DNA of 12,472 nt from JBBQXK01 sp038251625. GTDB lineage: Bacteria > Pseudomonadota > Alphaproteobacteria > Rhodobacterales > Rhodobacteraceae. Shown here in pieces: positions 1 through 8,300 of this stretch (its first letter is position 1; every line of letters begins with the position of its first letter). The DNA is taken from positions 1 to 12,472 of the forward strand of contig JBBSBE010000116.1 of NCBI GenBank assembly GCA_038251625.1, in the 5' to 3' direction. Made by a program: the position numbers and the translations under genes. Below the pieces are notes generated by a model. That model was not told the origin of the DNA, ran no database searches, and was given only the letters and a program-made list of their open reading frames with translations.

Positions 1-159
1 AGGCGCGGTTTAACCTTTGGGTAGGAATTGGGGCCGCAGCGAATTCCGCCGGACCGCCCGGGCGTTTCGCCCGGGCAGCGCCCGTCACGCCCCCCCGGGG
101 CGGGCGCTTCGCACCCTCCCCGGCGTGCCGGGCGCTGCAAGTTGCGCTCAAGGCGGGGG
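1..159. other. Non-coding flank downstream of cysS
   Basis: No credible gene is visible here. The open frames crossing it are the opposite strand of cysS and low-complexity GC-rich translations. It holds the hairpin annotated at 56-76, several GC-rich runs, and an imperfect palindrome GGTTTAACC at 7-15. If a neighbouring gene exists to the left, it starts or ends outside the window. Confidence 0.6.
56..76 (-). terminator. GC-rich hairpin downstream of cysS
   Basis: GCCCGGGCG at 56-64 and CGCCCGGGC at 68-76 are perfect inverted repeats around a TTT triloop (AAA in minus-strand RNA). The hairpin lies about 85 nt beyond the cysS stop codon. No T-run follows on either strand, so if it is a terminator it is of the U-poor type common in high-GC alphaproteobacteria. 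It could equally serve a gene to the left of the window. The structure is seen; the function is inferred. Confidence 0.45.
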
Positions 160-1656
160 TCATTTGAGAGCCTCGAGTTTAGAGGGGTCGAAGTCCGGAC
201 CGGGAACGAGTTCGACGCCTGATTTCGACATCCTGACCTCAACGCCTGCGGCGATGAGGGCGGATTTGAGGGCGTCAACGGTGGAAAAGTTGTTGGAGGC
301 CATGGCGGCTTGACGATGCTCGACCAGCCTTTCTTGCAACTCCGGCAGTTCTACAACCTCTGCGTAAGCCTTTGCCACTGCTGCACGTCGTGCCGAACGG
401 TGAGGATCAAGGTGGTTGAATCCCAACAAAGCAAGACTTTCGAACAACCTCACCGCCTCGGAGCTATCTTGTTTGTCAGGGACTGAGACTGCGACAAGTG
501 ATGCCATCCGATGGATTAATGTAAGTGCCCCATGAATGTTCAGATCATCTGACAAAGCGTCTACGACTGCAGGGTCGGCCCCTTGACCGGTGAATTTTCG
601 GTCGAGATCAGATATGTGCAGACGCCTAATACGGTTCCATGTCGTCAAATGGCCGATTGCTTCATTCTTTGTTCGCTCGGTCCAATCCATCGGCTTCCGA
701 TAGTGTGTCTTAAGAAGAACCAAGCGAATGACCTCGCCGTCGATCCCCTGATCCAGCAAATCCCGAACGGTGAAGAAGTTGCCCAAGCTCTTGGACATCT
801 TCCGCCCCTCGACCATCAGCATCTCGTTGTGCATCCAGACCTTCGCGAAATCGCCGTGAGGATGGGCGCAGGCGCTTTGGGCGATCTCGTTCTCGTGGTG
901 GGGGAACTGCAGGTCGATGCCGCCCGCGTGGATGTCGAAGGATTTCTGATCCTCGGGCGCGTCCTTCATCAGAAGTTCGTCCGCCATGGCGGAGCATTCG
1001 ATGTGCCAGCCGGGGCGGCCCCTGCCCCACGGGCTGTCCCATCCCGGCAATTCGGGCCCGGACGGCTTCCACAGCACGAAGTCCATCGGGTCTTCCTTGT
1101 AGGGCGCCACTTCCACCCGCGCGCCCGCGATCATGTCATCCAGCGAGCGGCCTGAAAGCTTGCCGTAGTCGGGGTAGGAGCGGACGCGGAAGAGGACATG
1201 GCCTTGAGCCTCATAAGCATGCCCCGAGGCGATGAGGCCTTCGATCATCGTCACCATGGGAGCGATGTATTCGGTGGCGCGCGGCTCGTGCGTGGGGGGC
1301 AGCGTGCCGAGCGCGCCCATATCTTCGTGATACCACCGGATGGTTTCATCCGACCGCGCGCGGATCAGATCTTCCAGCGTGCCGGGTTCGCCCGCTGCGC
1401 GGCGCTGTGCGGCGGTGTCGTTGATGCGGTCATCCACATCGGTGAAGTTGCGCACATAGGTGACGTGACCCTCGCCATAGACATGGCGCAAGAGGCGGAA
1501 AAGCACGTCGAACACCACCACGGGGCGCGCGTTCCCCAGATGCGCGCGGTCATAGACGGTGGGGCCGCAGACATACATGCGCACGTTCGCAGGGTCGATC
1601 GGCACGAAGGTTTCCTTCGTGCGCGTGCGGGTGTTCGTCAGGCGGATCGTCGTCAT
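160..1656 (-). CDS. cysS: Cysteinyl-tRNA synthetase
   Basis: This cytosolic class I aminoacyl-tRNA synthetase (EC 6.1.1.16) joins cysteine to tRNA-Cys using ATP. The 498-residue product has the family landmarks in order: Cys30 in MYVCGPTVYD (a zinc ligand in the family), the HIGH-type motif HLGN at 39-42, Cys221 in HIECSAMA, the HHENE segment near 253-257 that completes the zinc site, and KMSKS at 286-290. A DALR-type helical anticodon-binding half and a C-terminal tail follow. The length suits a complete enzyme. I chose ATG 1656 because GAAGGA (1666-1671) lies 9 nt upstream. ATG 1662 would leave only 3 nt, and the frame extending to a TTG at 1776 lacks family-like sequence. Base composition drops to about 51% GC over 301-720 (residues about 313-452), against about 60% just either side. 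Monocistronic and divergent from the dehydrogenase gene. Confidence 0.97.
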   Translation of the reverse strand: MTTIRLTNTRTRTKETFVPIDPANVRMYVCGPTVYDRAHLGNARPVVVFDVLFRLLRHVYGEGHVTYVRNFTDVDDRINDTAAQRRAAGEPGTLEDLIRARSDETIRWYHEDMGALGTLPPTHEPRATEYIAPMVTMIEGLIASGHAYEAQGHVLFRVRSYPDYGKLSGRSLDDMIAGARVEVAPYKEDPMDFVLWKPSGPELPGWDSPWGRGRPGWHIECSAMADELLMKDAPEDQKSFDIHAGGIDLQFPHHENEIAQSACAHPHGDFAKVWMHNEMLMVEGRKMSKSLGNFFTVRDLLDQGIDGEVIRLVLLKTHYRKPMDWTERTKNEAIGHLTTWNRIRRLHISDLDRKFTGQGADPAVVDALSDDLNIHGALTLIHRMASLVAVSVPDKQDSSEAVRLFESLALLGFNHLDPHRSARRAAVAKAYAEVVELPELQERLVEHRQAAMASNNFSTVDALKSALIAAGVEVRMSKSGVELVPGPDFDPSKLEALK

Positions 1657-1665
1657 GTCCATAGA

Positions 1666-1671
1666 TCCTTC
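1666..1671 (-). promoter_or_regulatory. Ribosome binding site deciding the cysS start
   Basis: Read on the minus strand this is GAAGGA. It lies 9 nt before ATG 1656 but only 3 nt before the in-frame ATG 1662, so it favours the shorter protein beginning MTTIRL. Confidence 0.65.
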
Positions 1672-1834
1672 GTGGTGGCCAGGGCTTCCCCGGCGCGGGT
1701 CTATCAACTTCGTCTGGTGTTGGAAACGAGAAGAAGGCCCGCGCGACGGATCGTCAGCGGGTGCAGCAGCAGCCAATGTTGCGCGTGTTCTTCATGGCGG
1801 TTGCCTAGCACGGAAGCGACGCCAGCGCCAGACG

Positions 1835-1875
1835 GTGCGGCGGGCTTGTGCGGCGGGCTTGTGCGGCGGGGGCTT
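1835..1875 (+). repeat. Three tandem copies of a 13-bp repeat in the dehydrogenase leader
   Basis: The unit GTGCGGCGGGCTT occurs at 1835-1847 and 1848-1860 without mismatch. A third copy at 1861-1875 has two extra G residues before CTT. The array ends 34 nt before the chosen ATG of the short-chain dehydrogenase gene, inside the divergent cysS/dehydrogenase intergenic region. It could be simple replication slippage or a repeated operator; the sequence does not say which. I found no convincing promoter hexamers in the surrounding 1657-1909 stretch. Confidence 0.85.
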
Positions 1876-1909
1876 GCGTGACTTGATGCGGCAAAACGTG
1901 GGGGCAGTG

Positions 1910-2659
1910 ATGCAGGGCGATCAGATAGCGGCGATTGTGACGGGCGGTGCCTCGGGCCTTGGGGCGGCGACGGCCTTTGGCCTGTGCAAGGCGGGGGCGA
2001 AGGTCACGATCTTTGACCGCGACCCGGCCGGGGCCGAAGTGGCCGCCGGGATCGGTGCAGATTTCGCGGCCGTGGACGTGACGGACGAGGCAAGCGTCGC
2101 TGCGGGGATCGCGGTGGCGCTGGCGGCAATGGGGCGGATCACGGCGCTGGTGAATTGCGCGGGCGTGGTGTCGGGCGCGCGGGTTCTGGGGCGCGAGGGG
2201 CCCTACCCGCTGGATGCCTTCCGCCGCACGGTGGACATCAACCTGACCGGCAGCTTCAACTGCCTGCGTCTTGCAGCGGCGGCGATGGCGGAGAATGCGC
2301 CGGTGGAGGGTGAGCGGGGGGTGATCGTCAACACGGCATCCGTGGCAGCCTATGACGGGCAGAAGGGCCAGGCGGCCTATGCAGCCTCGAAAGCCGCGAT
2401 CGCGGGGATGACGCTGCCCATGGCGCGGGATCTGGCGTCGCACGGCATCCGGGTGTGTGCGATTGCGCCGGGGCTGTTCCTGACGCCGATGCTGACGGGG
2501 TTGCCCGCCGATGTGCAGGCGTCGCTGGCGGCGGATGTGACGTTCCCAAAACGGCTGGGTGATCCGGCGGAGTTTGCCGATCTGGTGCGGTTCATCCTTG
2601 GCGCGCGGTACCTGAACGGGGAGGTGATCCGGCTGGACGGCGCGCTGCGCATGCGCTGA
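1910..2659 (+). CDS. HSD10-like short-chain dehydrogenase (probable 3-hydroxy-2-methylbutyryl-CoA / 3-hydroxyacyl-CoA dehydrogenase)
   Basis: This 249-residue classical SDR is an NAD-dependent oxidoreductase. The cofactor motif TGGASGLG is at 11-18, Asp36 after the second strand suggests NAD rather than NADP preference, and NCAG is at 82-85. The catalytic tetrad is Asn111, Ser144, Tyr157 and Lys161 (YAASK). The segments RGVIVNTASVAA, GQAAYAASK, GMTLP.ARDLA, IAPGLF and LNGEVIRLDGA.RM closely follow human HSD17B10, as I remember that sequence. That enzyme works in isoleucine breakdown and on short branched 3-hydroxyacyl-CoAs. Start ATG 1910 has GGGGG at 1900-1904 and gives the usual family N-terminus; ATG 1886 in the same frame would add 8 residues. 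It stands alone, divergent from cysS and ending in a hairpin. The family is certain; the exact substrate is inferred. Confidence 0.92.
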   Translation: MQGDQIAAIVTGGASGLGAATAFGLCKAGAKVTIFDRDPAGAEVAAGIGADFAAVDVTDEASVAAGIAVALAAMGRITALVNCAGVVSGARVLGREGPYPLDAFRRTVDINLTGSFNCLRLAAAAMAENAPVEGERGVIVNTASVAAYDGQKGQAAYAASKAAIAGMTLPMARDLASHGIRVCAIAPGLFLTPMLTGLPADVQASLAADVTFPKRLGDPAEFADLVRFILGARYLNGEVIRLDGALRMR

Positions 2660-2663
2660 GGTG

Positions 2664-2693
2664 CCGCCCCGACGGCATGTGCCATCGGGGCGG
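2664..2693. terminator. Shared hairpin between convergent dehydrogenase and outer-membrane genes
   Basis: Two 13-nt arms (2664-2676 and 2681-2693) face each other across a 4-nt loop ATGT. One position is imperfect: it reads as C-A in plus-strand RNA and as a G-U wobble in minus-strand RNA, so the stem is stronger for the outer-membrane gene. It fills most of the 46-bp gap between the two convergent stop codons. No T-run follows on either side. A bidirectional terminator is the natural reading. Confidence 0.75.
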
Positions 2694-2705
2694 AGACTCG
2701 TTGCG

Positions 2706-3314
2706 TCAGAAGCGGTAGGCGACCTTGGCCTTGATCGTGGTCACATCGAGATCGATGTTGGTATTGTCGAAGTCCTTGAACTTGTGCAGCAAAAGCTCGC
2801 CGCCCACGGTCCAGGTGTCGGTCAGCGCATAATCGACGCCGATACCGCCGAAATAGCCGTTGTCGCTGAAGTCGGTCCCGGCCACCGTCGCCTCTGCTCG
2901 CGCCACACCTGCGGTGCCGTAGACCAGCGCGCGGCCGAGATCGGCACCTGCCATGAACTTCAGCCGGGCCACGTTGTTGAGGTCGCCGATGCCGTTGCCA
3001 AGCGAGACGTCGGCGGTATCGTAATCAACCTCGGCGCCGATGACGGTGCGGCCGAAATCCCAGCGATAGCCGCCATGGATACCGCCGATGGCACCGTTGC
3101 CGTCGATCCCCGCGCCGTTGCTGTCGAGGTCGGCATAGCCGAGCTGGGCACCGGCGTAGAAGCCGCCCCATTCGCCGCCCGTGTAGGCGGGCGCTGCCAC
3201 GGGGGCTGCGACGACAGGTTCGGACTGCGGCTGTGCAAGCCCACCGGCAAATGCGGGAACGGCCACAACGCTGGCGATTGCCAGGGCGGCGAGGGGTTTC
3301 AGTGTCTGCTTCAT
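2706..3314 (-). CDS. Small outer-membrane beta-barrel protein (Omp25/31-type porin family)
   Basis: The 202-residue product begins with a Sec signal peptide (Lys2, hydrophobic core about 8-20, likely cut after AFA at 21-23). A short Ala/Pro/Val-rich linker (about 28-45) follows, then a barrel of alternating amphipathic strands from about residue 48 to the end. The motif WGGFYAGAQLGY at 49-60 is typical of Omp25/Omp31-like 8-strand proteins. The last residues, KVAYRF, end in the aromatic Phe recognised by the BAM assembly machinery. Start ATG 3314 is supported by AAGGAG (3322-3327) 7 nt upstream. Its role may be structural or a narrow pore; no specific substrate can be read from the sequence. 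It is a single-gene unit between uup and the shared hairpin. Confidence 0.88.
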   Translation of the reverse strand: MKQTLKPLAALAIASVVAVPAFAGGLAQPQSEPVVAAPVAAPAYTGGEWGGFYAGAQLGYADLDSNGAGIDGNGAIGGIHGGYRWDFGRTVIGAEVDYDTADVSLGNGIGDLNNVARLKFMAGADLGRALVYGTAGVARAEATVAGTDFSDNGYFGGIGVDYALTDTWTVGGELLLHKFKDFDNTNIDLDVTTIKAKVAYRF

Positions 3315-3418
3315 AGGTTCACTCCTTCGGTCCATCGGACATGGCGGCCCGCCTGTTTGACGGTTCCACACAGCCTCAACGCCTACGTGGGCGATATGGA
3401 TGCGTCCGAACACCCGAC

Positions 3419-3434
3419 CTCACCGCAAGGTGAG
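3419..3434. repeat. Perfect 6-bp inverted repeat upstream of the outer-membrane gene
   Basis: CTCACC (3419-3424) and GGTGAG (3429-3434) are exact inverted repeats separated by GCAA. The site lies about 105 bp upstream of the outer-membrane protein start and about 57 nt beyond the uup stop codon. It could be an operator for that gene or a small RNA hairpin in the uup trailer. I could not place convincing -35/-10 boxes around it. Confidence 0.45.
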
Positions 3435-3469
3435 CGAACGAGAGGGGCCGCAATCCTGACGCGCGGAGA

Positions 3470-3488
3470 GCCGCCGATACCCGGCGGC
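3470..3488 (-). terminator. Hairpin immediately after uup
   Basis: GCCGCCG (3470-3476) and CGGCGGC (3482-3488) form a perfect 7-bp stem with a 5-nt loop, starting 2 nt after the uup stop codon on the minus strand. There is no T-run, so termination is inferred from structure and position at the end of the proposed operon. Confidence 0.55.
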
Positions 3489-3490
3489 GA

Positions 3491-5296
3491 TCAGCCGACG
3501 CGATCTGCCAGGGCAAGCCATTCCTCTTCCGCCAAGGCAAGCGCCGACTGGCGGTCGATCAGCATGTCGGTCGCTTTCTGGAACTTGACGGGTTCGCGGG
3601 TGAAGAGATCGGGCTGGGCCAGAAGATCGGACAGGCGGGCGATTTCAGCCTCGAGCCGGGCAATCTGGGGAGGCAGATCATCGAGGCGTTTTTTCTCTGT
3701 AAAACTAAGGCCTTCTGCGGCTTTCTTCGCGGATTGTCCGGGCTTTGCCACAGGCTTCGCGCGCGCCTCTTCCGCCGCCGCTTCTGCCGCGGGGCGTTGG
3801 GCCGCATAGTCGGACCAGCCGCCGGGATAGACGGATACACGGCCCTCGCCTTCCATCGCGACGGTCTGGGTGGCGACACGGTCGATGAAATCACGGTCGT
3901 GGCTGACAAGAAGGACGGTGCCGTCGTAATCGCCAAGGATATCCTGCAGAAGATCCAGCGTTTCGACATCCAGATCGTTCGTCGGTTCGTCCAGAACCAG
4001 AAGGTTCGACTCGCGGGCCATCAGCCTTGCCAGCAAGAGCCGGGCCTTTTCGCCGCCCGAAAGGCTGCGCACCGGGGCGCGGGCCTGCCGTTCATCAAAC
4101 AGGAAATCCTTGAGATAACCCACCACATGCCGGGGCTGCCCGCGCACCATCACCTGATCCGAGGCGCCCGACACACGCATGGTGGGATCGCCGGTCAGAT
4201 TGTCCCAAAGGCTTGCGTTGGGGTCGAGCTGCGCACGGGTCTGGTCGAAGACGGAAATCGCAAGGTTGGTGCCAAGCGTGACGGAGCCCGCATCCGGCGC
4301 GATTTCGGCCGTCAGCAGCTTCAGAAGCGTGGTCTTGCCCACCCCGTTGGGGCCGACGAAAGCCACCCGGTCGCGCCGCTGGATGCGCAGGTCAAGGCCC
4401 TGCACGATGGGCCGGTCACCGAAGGCGTGGGTCAGCCCGCGCGCCTCGATCACCCGCTTGCCGGAGGTCGGGCCGCTTTCCAGTTCCAGCGCCGCCGTGC
4501 CCTTGCGCCGGATCTGGGCGGCACGTTCGGCGCGCAACTCAGCCAGCGCACGCACGCGGCCCTGATTGCGCTTCCTGCGCGCGCTGATCCCTTCGACGGC
4601 CCATTTCGCCTCGGCCTTGATCTTGCGGTCCAGCTTGTGGCGGGCATCGTCTTCCTCGGCCCAGATGGTTTCGCGCCAATCCTCGAACCCGTCGAACCCG
4701 GATTCACGGCGGCGCACCTGCCCCCGGTCGATCCAGAGCGTGGCGCGTGTCAGCGCCTTGAGGAACGCACGGTCGTGGCTGATCAGAACGAAGGCCGCGC
4801 GGCTGGATGCAAGTTCCGCCTCAAGCCACTGGATCGCCTGAATGTCGAGGTGGTTGGTGGGCTCATCAAGCAGCATCAGTTCGGGCGCTTCGGCCAAAAG
4901 TTTGGCCAGAGCGGCGCGGCGACGCTCGCCCCCCGATGCGGTGGCGACGGGCGCGTCGGGGCGGAACTTCAACCCCTCTGCCGCAACCTCGACGCGGTAA
5001 TCCATGCCTTCCGGCAAGTCGCTTGCGGCATAATCGCCAAGGGTGGTGAAGCCTTCCAGCGTGGGGTCCTGTTCCATGTAGCCCACGGTGATGCCGGGGG
5101 GCAGGACGCGGGTGCCACGGTCAGCCTCTACCAGCCCCGCCATCACCTTCATCAGGGTGGATTTTCCCGATCCGTTGCGGCCCACCAGCGCCACCCGGTC
5201 ACCCGGCTGGACGTTGAGATCGAGGCTGTCAAAGACCGGATCGCCGCCGAAAGTCAGCGAGATCGAGGAGAGTTGCAGAAGGGGTGCGCGTGCCAT
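3491..5296 (-). CDS. uup: ABC-F ATPase, Uup subfamily
   Basis: This soluble ABC-F protein has two ATPase cassettes and no membrane domain; 601 residues is near the usual Uup length. Cassette 1 has Walker A GRNGSGKST (39-47), Q-loop MEQD (74-77), signature SGGE (121-124), Walker B with DEPTNHLD (about 140-151) and SHDR (173-176). The inter-cassette arm carries the Uup-like segment ISARRKRNQGRVRAL (about 237-251). Cassette 2 has GPNGVGKTT (315-323), LSGGE (412-416), Walker B with DEPTNDLD (432-443) and SHDRD (465-469). A charged helical C-terminal tail (about 530-600) matches the coiled-coil, DNA-binding tail of Uup. In Escherichia coli, Uup is linked to branched-DNA metabolism, transposon excision and ribosome function. 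ATG 5296 begins the conserved N-terminus, but I see no clear Shine-Dalgarno. It lies 82 nt after mfd, probably as the last gene of the operon. Confidence 0.93.
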   Translation of the reverse strand: MARAPLLQLSSISLTFGGDPVFDSLDLNVQPGDRVALVGRNGSGKSTLMKVMAGLVEADRGTRVLPPGITVGYMEQDPTLEGFTTLGDYAASDLPEGMDYRVEVAAEGLKFRPDAPVATASGGERRRAALAKLLAEAPELMLLDEPTNHLDIQAIQWLEAELASSRAAFVLISHDRAFLKALTRATLWIDRGQVRRRESGFDGFEDWRETIWAEEDDARHKLDRKIKAEAKWAVEGISARRKRNQGRVRALAELRAERAAQIRRKGTAALELESGPTSGKRVIEARGLTHAFGDRPIVQGLDLRIQRRDRVAFVGPNGVGKTTLLKLLTAEIAPDAGSVTLGTNLAISVFDQTRAQLDPNASLWDNLTGDPTMRVSGASDQVMVRGQPRHVVGYLKDFLFDERQARAPVRSLSGGEKARLLLARLMARESNLLVLDEPTNDLDVETLDLLQDILGDYDGTVLLVSHDRDFIDRVATQTVAMEGEGRVSVYPGGWSDYAAQRPAAEAAAEEARAKPVAKPGQSAKKAAEGLSFTEKKRLDDLPPQIARLEAEIARLSDLLAQPDLFTREPVKFQKATDMLIDRQSALALAEEEWLALADRVG

Positions 5297-5340
5297 GCGC
5301 GCGAGGTAGTGGGGTGCTGCGGGAAGGTCAATGCTGCGCC

Positions 5341-5378
5341 GCAGTACCTTTGCGCAAGAGCAGTACCTTTGCGCAAGA
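5341..5378. repeat. Perfect 19-bp tandem duplication between mfd and uup
   Basis: GCAGTACCTTTGCGCAAGA occurs at 5341-5359 and again, identically, at 5360-5378, directly abutting the mfd stop codon (5379-5381). Each copy contains the 8-bp palindrome TTGCGCAA (5350-5357 and 5369-5376). In minus-strand RNA the two palindromes could pair as an 8-bp stem around an 11-nt loop, giving a possible attenuator or processing hairpin between mfd and uup. As DNA they would be two identical dyad sites 19 bp apart. The repeat is certain; any function is inference. Confidence 0.95.
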
Positions 5379-8300
5379 TCAGGCGCGCACCGGGGCCTTG
5401 GCGCCCGGCCGCACCACCTTTTCCGCCAGATCGCGCGCGATGGCAGCGGCGCCCTTGATGCGTTCGGCTTCCGTCTTCCATTCGGCAAGGAGCACGATCT
5501 TGTTGCCCTGCACCCGCGCGCCCGGCCCCTGCGCCTTGAGGAAGTCGACAAGGCCCGCAGGGTTGGCGAACTTGTCCTGATGAAACTGTACCGTGGCCCC
5601 GCGCGGGCCCGCATCAAGGCGGGCAATGCCCGCGCGTTTGCACAAGGCCTTGATCCGCACGATCAGAAGAAGGGTGTTCACCTCTTTCGGAAGCGGCCCG
5701 AAGCGATCGATCAGTTCGGCAGCGAAACCTTCCAGTTCCACCTTGGTCGACAGGTTCGACAGGCGCCGGTACAGGCCAAGGCGCAGGTCGAGATCGGGCA
5801 CGTAGGGTTCGGGGATCAGGACGGGCACGCCAAGGTTGATCTGCGGCGCCCAGGCATCGCCGGTATCGGCCAGCCCGCCGATTTCGCCCGCGCGCAGTTT
5901 GGCAATCGTTTCCTCCAGCATCTGCTGGTAAAGCTCGTAGCCCACTTCCTTGATATGGCCCGATTGTTCCTCGCCCAGAAGGTTGCCCGCGCCGCGCAGA
6001 TCAAGGTCATGGCTGGCAAGGTTGAAGCCCGCACCGAGGCTGTCGAGGCTGGCCAGAAGCCGCAGGCGCTTGGAGGCTTGCGGGGTGAGGGGCGCGCGGG
6101 GTTTGGTGGTGAGGTAACAATACGCGCGGGTTTTCGCCCGGCCCACGCGGCCCCGGATCTGATAAAGCTGCGAGAGACCGAACATATCGGCGCGGTGGAT
6201 GATCATGGTGTTGGCGGTGGGGATATCGAGGCCGGATTCCACGATGGTGGTGGCCAGCAGCACATCGTACTTGCCGTCGTAGAACTGGTTCATCCGGTCA
6301 TCAAGCTCGCCCGCCGCCATCTGGCCATGGGCGATCACGTAGCGGATTTCGGGCACGTGGTTGCGCAGGAAATCTTCGATATCGGGCAGGTCGGAGATGC
6401 GCGGGACGACGTAGAACGACTGCCCGCCCCTGTAATGTTCGCGCAGAAGTGCCTCGCGGATGGTGACGCTGTCGAATTCCGAGACGTAGGTGCGGATGGC
6501 AAGGCGATCCACCGGGGGTGTCGCGATGATCGAAAGGTCGCGCACCCCGGTCAGGCTGAGTTGCAGCGTGCGGGGGATGGGTGTGGCGGTGAGGGTGAGG
6601 ACATGCACCTCGGACCGCATTTCCTTCAGCCGTTCCTTGTGGGTCACGCCGAAGTGCTGTTCCTCGTCGATGACCAGAAGGCCGAGGTGTTTGAACGACA
6701 CGCCCTTGGCAAGAAGCGCGTGGGTGCCGACGCAGATATCGACGGTGCCATCGGCAAGTCCTGCGCGGGTGGCATTGGCGTCTTTCTGGCTGACGAAGCG
6801 GGAAAGCGGGCGGACGGTGATGGGAAAGCCGCGGAAGCGTTCGGCAAAGCTGCGGTAATGCTGGCGGGCAAGAAGCGTGGTGGGGCAGACGACAGCGACC
6901 TGAAGCCCTGCGAGGGCGGCGGCGAAGGCCGCGCGCATGGCGACCTCGGTCTTGCCGAAGCCCACGTCGCCCACGATCAGGCGGTCCATCGGGCTGCCCT
7001 TCTCGAGGTCTGACACCACGTCGGCGATGGCGGAAAGCTGATCGTCGGTTTCCTGCCACGGGAAGCGGGCGGCAAACGATTCCCACATCGAATGGGGGGT
7101 GTCGAAGATGGGGGCGTGGCGGAGTGCGCGTTCGGCGGCGATGCGCATCAGGCGGTCGGCAATTTCGCGGATGCGCTGCTTGAGGCGCGCCTTCTTGGCC
7201 TGCCACGCACCACCACCGAGCTTGTCGAGAAGGCCCTCTTCATGGCCGTAGCGGCTGAGAAGCTCTATGTTTTCAACGGGAAGGTAAAGCTTCGCATCCT
7301 CGGCGTATTCGATTTGCAGGCATTCGTGCGGGGCGCCGAGGGCGGTAATGGTGACAAGGCCGTGGTAGCGCCCGACGCCGTGTTCGACATGGACCACAAG
7401 ATCGCCGGGGCTGAGGGTTTGCGCGTCGCGCAGGAAGTTTTCGGCGCGCCGCTTTCTGCGGGGCTTGCCCACCATGCGGTCGCCCAGCACATCCTGCTCC
7501 GAGATGACCGCAAGGCCCGGTGCGGTGAACCCGGCCTCCAGCGGCCAGACGATGAGGTGGAGGCCGCCCTTGCCCGGCGGTACCGCGCGGAAGTCGGCGA
7601 TCTCTTTCGTGGACGCGAGGCCCTGATCGACCAGAAGGCCCTTCAACCGCTCGCGCGCGCCCTCGGACCAGGAGGCGATGACCACCTGCGCGCCTTCGCG
7701 CAACGCACGAATATGATCGGCCAGGGCACCGAAAAGGCTGATGGATTCCTGCTGGCGTTCAGGTGCGAAGTTGCGCCCGGCGCGGCCCCCTGCATCCAGC
7801 ATCCCCGGCCCCGGCGCCTGCGGCAGGGGGGATAGCTGGATCACGCGGGCGTTCGCCACCGCCGCTTCCCACGCCGCATCATCGAGGTACAGAAGACCCG
7901 GAGGACAGGGCTTGTAGACGGTGTCGATGCGGCCCTTCGCCCCCATCGCCTCGCGTCGCGCATCGTACTGGTCGTCGATCGCCTCCCACCGGGCAAGGCG
8001 CGAGGGCGTCACCTGATCGTCCAGCATGACGGCGGCACCGGGAAGGTAATCGAACAGGGTTTCCAGCCGGTCGTGGAAATAGGGCAGCCAATGCTCCATC
8101 CCCTGATGCTTGCGGCCGGCACTTACCGCCTCGTACAGCGGATCGTCGGCGCCGCCGGTGCCGAATTCGGCACGGTAATTCTGGCGGAAGCGGGTGATGG
8201 AAGCCTCGTCCAGCACCACCTCGGACACCGGGGCAAATTCCACCGCTGTCAGCTTTTCGATGGTGCGCTGCGTTTCGGGATCGAAGCGGCGCGCGCCGTC

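Noticed and set aside
7..15. GGTTTAACC as a possible CtrA half site
   Set aside because: The CtrA consensus needs a second TTAA about 7 nt away, which is absent here.
1657..1776. 40-residue N-terminal extension of CysS starting at a TTG
   Set aside because: The extra residues are not family-like and the good ribosome binding site at 1666-1671 serves ATG 1656.
3734..5458. Long plus-strand open frame (574 codons) opposite uup, and a similar one at 5331-7013 opposite mfd
   Set aside because: They lie antisense to clearly conserved proteins, and their translations show no domain, motif or plausible start. Long antisense frames are expected in GC-rich genes.
5297..5626. 110-codon upstream extension of Uup
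   Set aside because: It overlaps the 3' end of mfd in another frame and the translation is Arg/Pro/Ser-rich with no conservation; the known Uup N-terminus begins at 5296.
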